Source of the DNA: Lineus longissimus
Lineage: Eukaryota > Nemertea > Pilidiophora > Heteronemertea > Lineidae
Direction of reading: 5' to 3'
DNA length: 64,000 nt
Assembly (NCBI RefSeq): GCF_910592395.1
Contig: NC_088312.1
Location: 9,858,001 to 9,922,000 of the forward strand
The translations under genes and the position numbers were made by a program. Below the pieces are notes generated by a model, which was not told the DNA's origin, made no database searches, and saw only the letters and a program-made list of their open reading frames with translations. Every line of letters starts with the position of its first letter. Position 1 is the first letter of the stretch. Shown here piece by piece: positions 49,421 through 64,000 of this stretch.

Positions 49421-50313
49421 GATAGAAGCAAAAGTACATGGAAGACAATTATAAGCCTTTTTATCAGATTTATTGAATTGTTCATCCGGAGTTCATCCTG
49501 GACAGGTAATTGAAGAGTTAAATGCTGCAATGACACCTGTGGTCATCGATTGATGTCAGCAGCTTTGATTATTGATGTCATGATGTTCTTTAAACGTGCT
49601 GCTTTGACTATCGGGTGACATATCCCGCGGTAATGCCACTGCAGCACTATAGAACCTGGTGAGTAAATATCAATCAATTTATCCTGATTTTATATTTCTG
49701 TAGACAATAGCTCTAACAACATAGCTTGGCCACTATACTGACATCTTGTCTATCTATTTGCTCCTTTACCCATGGATTTTAAGTTCAGGTAGGCCTAGCT
49801 AGCTGTCCTAGTTCCATTAGTATAACGTTATCTTGGACTCAACGACGCCGACCCTTCGTTATGTGTGCACCAGCAGGGGAGCTTCGGAAGAAACCTCCGA
49901 TCTTCAGATTGGCCAGTCGTAGGTATGGTCGGAGTAGTAATCTTTGGGGAAAACTGGTACTATGGCCTTTAGAACCACACCGAAAATTCATAAGAACGGA
50001 TCATAATAAATCTTTGATTGAGCCATGGTCACCTGGGGTATGGTGACGCGAATGGACCCGCTTGGGACTGATTGACGACCGACTTCACGTATTGCGCCCG
50101 TAGCTGGGGTCCGCCCTGGTCAGGTTCGACCAGGTTGTGACAATAGAGAGGTTGTGCACCCTTCCGACATCATCTGCCACGTTGAATTACACGCCACGGG
50201 GAATTATATATTCAATTCAATTAAACAACACACACTTCTCATAATTTCTTGGGCTTTTTTGCAGACCAACCCATTCGTGTGATCCCGGTGAACCACTGAT
50301 AAAAATCGCAGCT

Positions 50314-50768
50314 ATGAATGCCTCACAGAAAATTGTAAGTATATATCCTTTCAATATCGTTGAGCGTCCTAAGACAATCACCATCGAAAACAATTAATTT
50401 CGTTCAAGAAAAGGCCAGCGACGGTGAACCGTCCGCACTTTAGAAGCGTCCTTCCATATGATATGTAGTGACGGATGAAGGTATGGTCCTGTAGAGACCC
50501 ATTACCTTCAATGCCAGAGATTAAAAGCGAACGATAAGAATGCTTTGTCGCCAGGACACTACAGCTCAATTGTTTGGTCAGTCTGTCTTTTTTCCACTGA
50601 CAGTGTTTTTTTAGCGTGTTGCCCTACATCGAAATATTCCCGTTTCAGGTTGTTTTTGTTGTAGCCGTTGCCATGGCAATGATGCAAGTAGTGGTTGTGG
50701 CCGCTGAGGAGTGCCCAGACGGCATAGTGAGGCTGGAGAACGGCATGTGCGGTAATGGGGGAAAGTAA
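50314..50768 (+). CDS. Small secreted peptide precursor, 46 residues
   Basis: Two coding exons, 50314-50334 (ATG, seven codons, GTAAGT donor) and 50649-50768 (TTTCAG acceptor, stop TAA), join without a partial codon to give 46 residues. An acceptor (TTTTTTGCAG) ends at 50264, so the start codon sits in an internal exon after an untranslated first exon. Residues about 8-26 are strongly hydrophobic (VVFVVAVAMA) and look like a signal peptide ending near VVAA; about 20 residues follow with two cysteines 12 apart, two acidic residues at the start and a Gly-rich end. A poly(A) signal AATAAA lies at 50809-50814, 40 bp after the stop. Splice sites, signal sequence and poly(A) signal together support a real gene. 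No family is recognised; function is unknown. Confidence 0.65.
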
Positions 50769-51391
50769 ATCGGCCAGGAAAAAGCCAATTCAGTGTATGG
50801 CAAGTTGAAATAAAGGCTGTATAAAAATATTTTGATTGCGTTGTGTTGTTCATGTCTGTTGGAGAATTAGTTCTATCACATTGTTCAACGGAGATTTATC
50901 GCCGGGAAAGAGACTTATGACCTTAGACGATGACCGTTTGCTGCCACCAGTCATCATGAATGAGTCGACCAGTTTCACTCCGACCAGAAGACATCCTGGT
51001 TTATCTGATGAAAAGTTAGTTGATCCATTGAGCAGTCCCATAACTTCACACCAGTCTTTTCAAGCTTTTTAATAAGCAGAGCCAAGACGGTTCCTAAATG
51101 GTTTTACAGCATATCCAACGGTATGTGCGGTAGCGCCGTCTGTCTGAAGGTGAAGAAACCAGCAGGCACGAAGTTAAAATTAGTAACTTATTCCCAGCTA
51201 ATTGACGAATAATACGAAAAGAAGTAATACATTTAGAAGAGCTTAGTGGATTCGTCAGTTTCGATTACTAATTGGAGAACTCCTTTTATTTCATTACTTT
51301 AGTATATTCATGGGGTTGATGATTTAATCAATTGAGAATCGAGAACTGTAAAATAAGTAGCCAACTTCTCCCTGGCACACGAAAATGAAAA

Positions 51392-56999
<5,608 letters not shown>

Positions 57000-59833
57000 A
57001 GGATTTTTCTCTGCAGACAAAACGATTTTTGGAACCAGCATACCTCAACCCTAAAACCGCAACAAATGTTCTCACAGTAGACATCCAGAAGTGTGCTAAT
57101 TCAAAATTTAGCATGCCATGCACCATCCTCTGTACTAAATTGATCTTTCTGCATTTGAATCCAAAGATCAACTCTGATCTGGTGCCTATACATGATAAAC
57201 CTAAAACATGTGAAGCTGTTGAACCCTTACCATATACAAGCTCTCCTGGGAAACCTTGCACCTAACTTGCTTCACATGACTAAGCAGGTGTTTTCGATGA
57301 GTGCCAGGTGATATGTAACGATCAATAGAGGCAAGAACAAAATAAGACTTCATGAATTCTTGATAGAAGGCATACCATATTCGAGAGTGAGAACTCTCTG
57401 TATTGTGTCTTGTCTTCCTGCCGAGACCAGTTTATTTTTTGGTTTGCAATTCTTGCTGAGTGTTTCTTGAATCAGAACACTGTGCCAAGCCGCGCAGTGT
57501 TGACGATTTAAGTCACTGAATTGCGATTATAATCGCTGCAATGTGGGACAAAGATCTCTTGTCTGCAGGTAAAACTAGTTATTGCTGGGTTTGTTCTTGA
57601 TTGCAGGTTGCTGCAATCACCGATTGCCTGCAACGACCACTACAAAGAAGCAGTTTTTTGCGATGTGACCATGATCACTGATCAACTAGTCGTGAACACT
57701 GTCATACTGGGTTTATGGGCAATATTTGTCTTCAATCTGGACAGCCAATTTCCAGTATTACGTTCGCTTGGAAGTTTTGTATGATGTAATTTGGGGCTTT
57801 TTGGTCCTCAAGCATGTATGTTATGCACATATACTAGATGTCTTCAATTTTTCGTCAACTTTGGTACATGTACATTATTTAATGTGTTGAAAACCAAGTT
57901 TTCTTCCGTCATTGATGCTTTTTAGCTGTGTGACTTGATAACATATGTAGAACAGTATTTTTAGGTAAAGAAGAAGCTTAGTTGGTGCAGTACTATTGAA
58001 ATATTTTTGGCCATTTCTTGTCCAAGACCATTTTCAAATTTGTCCCTCACAGATGACTAAGTGATGATTTTTTCAATGTTGAGAAATATCCTTGCAGTGT
58101 TTAAAGTCCGCATGGACATACGGTACATGTATTAGGAAAAAGACAGCATAATTTATTTACACTTTTAATGTAGTTGGATAACGTGATTTATTTGTTGTCT
58201 GTTGATGAAGTACGGTTTTACAAAGTAGAGAGAGGGGAAAGATTCTGAGAAAAGGTAACCACTGCTTGTACTATTTGTTGTTGTATCTTCTCACAGAAGG
58301 ATTGGCAGGGGTTTCTTTGTTCCGTGTCTTCGGGAGCCTTTGAAACAATTCTTATTTACTTGAACATGTAATACAAAGGTGAACAAATAAGGTCCCAGGT
58401 GATATTTGTGAAAGTTTAGGTTGTATTTATTTTCAGTGGTTTAAAGTGTCTTATAAGTGGCACCTCCTGTGTTATGTTACATTCTCAATTTTGTGATTTG
58501 CACCAATCTCCTCTCAATCAGTGTAGTCTCCATTGACAACTGAAGGCGCATGCAGTTCATTCATTGTATTTTCTTGTGGGTCAGGTTTATAGAAACGAAC
58601 AGTGCCATAGTGCAGTAATTATGCATGCAAAATTAGCTGAAACTTGGCATTTACTGGTATTTGTGTATCAGTCTACTCAGTCACATAGGTGAAATAATTC
58701 GGTACTTATTTACGCCATTGGAAATTTTCAAATTTAGTACAAACTGAGTCGTCCTTTGAGGCTGACTTTATCTAGTCTAATATATCAGAATATTCTGACA
58801 ATCACTGTGCCAATAAGATTTTCTTGTTTTTCTTTCTTATTTTCTCAATCAGAGCTGTGGTGAATATGGAGAGATGAGCGCAAATTGGGACATTGTAGCT
58901 CTATATACAATATTGGGCAATTGTAATGTAAGTAGGCGGAAACCGGAGACCCTGGAGAAAAATCTGTGCTGTCAAAGAGAGTTGCCCTCTCTATCATACG
59001 AGTGTACAATGGCATATAGCACTTAATAAAAGGTGGTCAAAACCTTTGTGACTGGTCATTTATCATTCATGTGATACAGTGCAATCGCCTTAAAAAATAT
59101 TTAAATTAATAAAAATGTAAACATTCCTTTACCTTCGTTTCTTATGGGTAAAGGTGTCGGTGCCATACCAGATTACTAAAACTGGTGAAATTTTCCTTTT
59201 AGTCGAGGGTAACTTGTCTCAAGTTTTTAGGCTGTGATTGTCTTTTTTGCAGTATTGTTGTATAAAAACTGATCATTGCAAATGATGTGAAAAGTTGACA
59301 AATGTATTCTAAGCCAATAAATATGGTGTACAAACAATGTACAGTGTACAGGCTATTGGTTATTGCCTCTCTTTCTTATAACTTCCAACAGCTATTCTTA
59401 AATTCTAGTGCTAAATATTTTTTGAACTTTTCTTGCTCTCAATCTCATCCCTCCCAAATGACAAAGGATTCCTTTTCAAAATGCTTTGATACATTTTTTT
59501 TCCAAAACTATTCAGATATTTCACTGTCATTCCTTATTCCTGGCTAAGACATGTTTTAATAGCTTGCTGATTAAAATTCACCAATCTTTGTGCATGATTT
59601 TGTAGCATTTTCGAAATCAACGCTTTTAAATTGACCAATCAATGGTCAACATCTATTTGTACTACTTTTACCTGCTAATGTTAAGCCGTGGGCTAATGAG
59701 CAATCTATCAGAATTATTTTGTGAAAATCATATTCTAGGACAAAAGAGGCATTAAAATGTCATAGAATGAAACAGACTGAATATAATTACTTGATTAAAA
59801 CTGAAGTGCTAATATTCATTGGAGTTGTTTGTG
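57000..59833 (+). other. MTF1 3' UTR and downstream region
   Basis: About 2 kb follow the stop codon before AATAAA at 59025-59030, the likely end of the MTF1 message. No further gene is seen up to 59833. Open frames here are short. Confidence 0.5.
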
Positions 59834-61942
59834 TCTTCATTCTTTCTTTCACGTCCTAATGTACTTTTTTTCAGAAAACCACCGAGTCAGATGCAAGATG
59901 TACTCAGTACAATTAATGGGTTGAATTACATAAATTTGATATTTTTGATACCCTTGATAAATCGCCCTAGCAGCTGCCCTTGGGCTTCTATTGGCCAGAT
60001 GCCATTTTTACTCAGTGATAAACCTTTGAACTCAAGTGAGTGATATGGATTCATACAGGTGATAAACCATCCAATAGGAACTCAAGTTAATGTCACCGAT
60101 CATCTGAGGGATGAGGATTCATACTGGTGATAAACCATTCAATGCTAACTCGAGTGAATGCGGTCATCAGAGAGAGAGATATGGATTCATACTGGTGATA
60201 AACCATCCAATGGGAACTCGAATTAATGTGGTCATCTGAGGGATGTGGATTCATACTGGTAATAACCCATTCAATGCTAACTCTAGTGAGTGCGGTCATC
60301 TGAGAGATATAGATTCATACTGGTGATAAACTCAAGTTAATGTGGTCATCTGAGGGATGTGGATTCATACTGGTGATGAACCATTCAATGGGAACTCAAG
60401 TTAATGTGGTCATCTGAGGGATGGATTCATACTGGTGATGAACCATTCAATGGGAACTCAAGTTAATGTGGTCATCTGAGGGATGGATTCATGCTAGAGT
60501 TAAACTATTCAATGTGAACTCTGGTTTATCTCCAATATTAATTCATCCCCGAGATGACCACATTAACTTGAGATTTGACTGAAATAAATCACATAGTGTA
60601 ACACATTTCTGTTTCCTTTTTAAGAGACTATTGATTTTATCCCTGACCAGATATCATTTTGCACTGCCCCCCCCCAAATGTTCATAAATTTCTCAGTCAT
60701 AATTTTACCCCCAATCAAGAAAATCAAGTGAAAAGTCTGCAAACATGTATTCTATTTTTGCTTGGATTTGCTATTCTAAATTGTTCATGAAATTTTTTAA
60801 TCCAAGATATTAATCCCCAAAAGAATCTTTAATGGAATAAAAGCTGTATCATACTGAAAACAAACAAATCAAACCAACCACATCATGACTTACAACAGGG
60901 TGTTAATCGAGTAGTACTGCTAGTTTTTGACTCAATTCTTTCAAAAAGAAGTTTGGCAATGAAAAGTGTGAATGAATTGCTAGTATCATTCAGGCTTGCA
61001 CCATATTTTCCTTTTGTTTTTTATTTCAAGAAACTGTTTTAGGAAAAAGAATATAGATAACAAGATATTCAACATTACAACTAGCACACTTTCGATTAAC
61101 ACCCTATACTATTTCCAAATCAGTCAAACCCAAATCAAACTGGTCACTTATCTATTCCTTATGGCCAATCACATTACCAACTTGGATTAAGCCTCCTTTG
61201 TTGGATCTCAGGTTTGATTGTTTGGAGCAACAAAAGACTATGCCAACCTTGAAAGAATGTGTGGGAGTGTTACATAAAACCACTACCTTTCACATTTTAT
61301 GCCTTCCAATACTTGCTTTGCCTTCAACTATGTAGTGCAGGCTGAACATTCATTGCAGCAAGGTGCACATGGTTTTGCTCGAATTTTGACTTATTTCAAC
61401 ATCTGAAATAGCAAAATTACTTGTGTTTAGCACAAATCTTCTACAAGGTGGGTATCACCTTCTGTCTAACGTATCTTGACGTTATTCATGATTTATTTTT
61501 GTAGGCCTAGAGGATTTTTGAAGAGGACAACTTGACTCTGTATTTTCCCTTGTATTTTTGGAACGAGTTTACAATCACTGTTCAGGGCCCAAAAAAAGGT
61601 CATCGGTTGACTATAGACGCGCCACTCTTCATTCTTTCTTTCACGTCCTAATGTACTTTTTTTCAGAAAACCACCGAGTCAGATGCAAGATGTACTCAGT
61701 ACAATTAATGGGTTGAATTACATAAATTTGATATTTTTGATACCCTTGAAAAATCGCCCTAGCAGCTGCCCTTGGGCTTCTATTGGCCAGATGCCATTTT
61801 TACTCAGTGATAAACCTTTGAACTCAAGTGAGTGATATGGATTCATACAGGTGATAAACCATCCAATAGGAACTGTTTTAGGAAAAAGAATATAGATAAA
61901 AAGATATTCAACATTACAACTAGCACACTTTTGATTAACACC
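59834..61942. repeat. Segmental duplication with a chimeric second copy
   Basis: Sequence 59834-60082 recurs almost unchanged at 61626-61874 (offset 1792), and 61032-61103 recurs at 61871-61942 (offset 839). The second copy therefore joins two first-copy pieces that are about 950 bp apart, with the 4-bp overlap AACT at the junction. Identity is very high, with only single-base differences (for example TTGATAAATCGCC against TTGAAAAATCGCC), so the event is recent. Confidence 0.85.
60010..60515. repeat. Degenerate tandem repeat (about 62-68 bp) resembling a C2H2 zinc-finger linker
   Basis: At least eight copies of GATTCATACTGGTGATAAAC followed by CATTCAATGGGAACTC and GTGGTCATCTGAGGGATG, spaced 62-68 bp with one short unit (50 bp). 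Read in the frame starting ATT CAT ACT, a unit gives IHTGDKPF, then NSSECGHLRD, similar to the linker and finger start of a C2H2 zinc-finger array. Stops and frame changes (periods not divisible by three) show it does not code now. Confidence 0.7.
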
Positions 61943-62349
61943 AAATAAGAAAATGCTCTCAACTTAAGGAATTTGGAACTATGCATTTGTGCCAATTTAT
62001 CATTACAGATGAGCATTCCTTGTCCGCAATTGCAACGAAAGATTCTCGCTGGTATGGTTTGCAAGGTCAAGGGTTACATGTAGGTATGTTTGATATAGAA
62101 TTACATTCCAACTTTCCGATTGGTTGAGAGGTGCCACTGGCAAATGACAAAAGATATGAGAATTGCGAGAGTACAATCTGGTCACTAAATCGGGAGGCCA
62201 TATTTGAAGCGGTGATGCCAGTCTTATTGGTTGCTAGTTTTGGATTGATTATGAGTTTTGAGAAATGAACTAGAGCTCGCATTGTTTACATAAGTACAAG
62301 GCCGAAGCTGTTGTTCTGATGGTCCCATTGGATTTTACATACAAACTAC

Positions 62350-62526
62350 TGGCTATTCTTACGACAGTCATATTCACTTTTCTGTCTTAATCCTAAACCT
62401 AACCCAGACCCTAACCCTTCCTCCCAGCACTAACCCAAACCCTAACTCTTCCCCAACACCAATCTCAACTCCCTAATTCCCAAAATTGCATAAATCCTTG
62501 TTATAACATAAGTCGTAAGAATGGCA
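62350..62526. mobile_element. Inverted-repeat element carrying degenerate telomere-like sequence
   Basis: The ends TGGCTATTCTTACGAC (62350-62365) and GTCGTAAGAATGGCA (62512-62526) are inverted copies. Between them is a run of degenerate CCCTAA-type repeats (CCTAAACCTAACCCAGACCC and further AACCCTAAC motifs to about 62460). This looks like a small DNA transposon that contains telomere-like repeats and not a true interstitial telomere. Confidence 0.6.
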
Positions 62527-64000
62527 ACTTTGTGTAAAAAAAGGGTAAAGTCCATCAATTCCATGAAGGAAACGTAATGACTAAAGATGATGTATTTCAA
62601 CATCATATTTAGGCAGTAATTTCATGACTAAAAACACTAGAATTGCTGTAATAATGCATTCCAATTTATCATTACAGATACCACAAACCTTGTCCGCAAT
62701 TGCAATCGAAGATTTTTGGATGAACCGCAAGATGATCGGATGAAGGGTATGCATCAAGCAACAACCTGCCAAAATTGTTGATTGAGTTGCCACTGTCAAT
62801 TTTTTTTTACCGTTATTAGAATAAAATATTCAAACAGTGAAATAGTAAAACAAAGCTATTGAAGGCCACAAGTGAAAAGTCAGTCCCCAAATGTGTCACT
62901 CGTAGTTACAGCAATCTGGTAGCAAGCTAAAGAATTAACTGACAATGCTAATGGCAGATTTGCCTGCATTCAGTGCTTCAGTTTCAAAGCAATATTATGT
63001 GGTGAAAACTGAAAGAAGCCATACACTGAGAGTTGAATATTGTAAGTATGACTAGCAAAAGATATAACAAACTAATAAGCAAGTCAAACACTTGTCATAG
63101 ACCAAGCCTTATCAATGAGGTATATGAACTAATATTGAAATTTTAAAAATATCACAAATCACATACAACTTTTATCCCAAGGCCCTTTTCATATGCCACT
63201 TTCCTGAGAGAACAAGGATTCAAAACTATCTTGTCTATACTTTGCCATTTTTTATCCCAAGAATATTTTTTTATAAAATGCAAAAACCACGTACTGCTAC
63301 AATGAACACCAAGTTTTGAACATGTTATATAGATTGACAGTGACACCTCCATCAGCAATTCATGCGAGTCGATGTTCAAAATTCGTAACCACGGTATATG
63401 ATGTGTGTGCGTGTGTGAGCGTTTGAGACCAGATAGGGAAAGTGTGCGGGAGGTCATGGGGGGGGGGAATATGGAGTATGGTGACCGTTGTGAGTGTTGG
63501 AAGTGTGTCTGATCACTGTCTTGCTCATTTTGTAGCTATTGTTGTTATTCTAGTCGTTAGAGTAGTTATTGTAGATCTAGCTATCGTAGTTATCTAGCTA
63601 TAATAGTTGTAATTCTTTTGGTTCCTGCTTATCATCTATTTTAACCTATTCAGCTTTCAGTTGTCCAGGCCAGGCCAGGTGACCAATGACGATGATAGAT
63701 CGGGTTCGATTCAAGCTATACGCTTGGTGTATTTGGTTATCGTGACTGGCGACTTGAGTCTAACTCATCTCATTTCCAAAGCACGGTGGCTGGGTCCCAG
63801 GCATGCTTGCCACTTTGTTCTGCGGTCCTCATCTAAGTTTCGACGGTGATGACATGGACTTAGGTTCAAAGTACGTGTTCCCCTTGAGTCATTGTGGTTG
63901 ATTTATGGGGGCAATTAACGGTTGCGTGTCGCTAGTCATTCAATTGGTCCCCTTGTTTTAGAGTGTTGGCGGGATAAGTCTTACGACTGTTAACAATAGT
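62527..64000. other. Intergenic, nothing firm
   Basis: A short segment near 62667-62706 (AATTTATCATTACAGATACC, CTTGTCCGCAATTGCAA) resembles 61995-62034. A run of Gs lies near 63459. No gene or RNA is supported to the end of the window. Confidence 0.4.

Larger units (their letters stand above)
47489..50264. other. RABL3 3' UTR and intergenic repeats
   Basis: The RABL3 3' UTR probably ends soon after AATAAA at 48463-48468. Beyond it lie a tRNA-like SINE head (48614-48690), a tandem duplication (48801-49260) and a MITE half (49329-49420). From about 49800 to 50264 should be the promoter and untranslated first exon of the small secreted peptide gene; a 61-codon open frame at 49861-50046 is not supported. 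Confidence 0.45.

Overview
The window is animal nuclear DNA. It is AT-rich and carries multi-exon genes with GT-AG introns, tRNA-derived SINEs, a LINE 3' end and many small inverted-repeat (MITE-like) elements. Gene content and compact introns suggest a marine invertebrate bilaterian, perhaps a lophotrochozoan; the species cannot be fixed from sequence alone. Seven genes could be assembled by matching splice sites, reading phase and family knowledge.

Layout: 0-4.8 kb holds only weak protein-like fragments on the minus strand. 4.8-11.9 kb (+) is an ARHGAP1 (p50RhoGAP/Cdc42GAP) orthologue with a Sec14/BCH lipid-binding domain and a RhoGAP domain; its first coding exon was not found. 12-17.7 kb is non-coding and includes a MITE and a 5'-truncated LINE. 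17.7-19.3 kb (+) is a three-exon gene for an unrecognised basic protein of 362 residues. 19.46-25.56 kb is a large minisatellite: a 90-bp unit made of two related 45-bp halves, with diverged edges, an internal inverted block of about 1.5 kb, and a 927-bp Mutator-like non-autonomous transposon inserted in its left edge with a perfect 10-bp target duplication. 25.6-30.3 kb is repeat-rich intergenic DNA. 30.3-32.0 kb (-) is a cytochrome b5/front-end fatty acid desaturase. 37.6-43.5 kb (-) is WDTC1 (WD40 plus TPR, a CRL4 substrate receptor), with two mutually exclusive versions of one exon. 44.7-47.5 kb (+) is the small GTPase RABL3, head-to-head with WDTC1. 50.3-50.8 kb (+) is a tiny gene for a 46-residue secreted peptide. 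51.4-57.0 kb (+) is MTF1, the metal-responsive six-finger transcription factor. 59.8-62.7 kb holds repeats: a tandem array that resembles a decayed C2H2 zinc-finger linker, a chimeric segmental duplication, and an element with degenerate telomere-like sequence.

The genes do not form one pathway. They are unrelated housekeeping or regulatory genes (Rho and Rab signalling, lipid desaturation, ubiquitin ligase receptor, metal response) separated by repeats. The observations most worth following are the WDTC1 mutually exclusive exon pair, whose separating intron is only 54 nt; the two-tier minisatellite with its inverted block and nested transposon; the histidine-for-glutamine third box of the desaturase; and the 46-residue secreted peptide gene.
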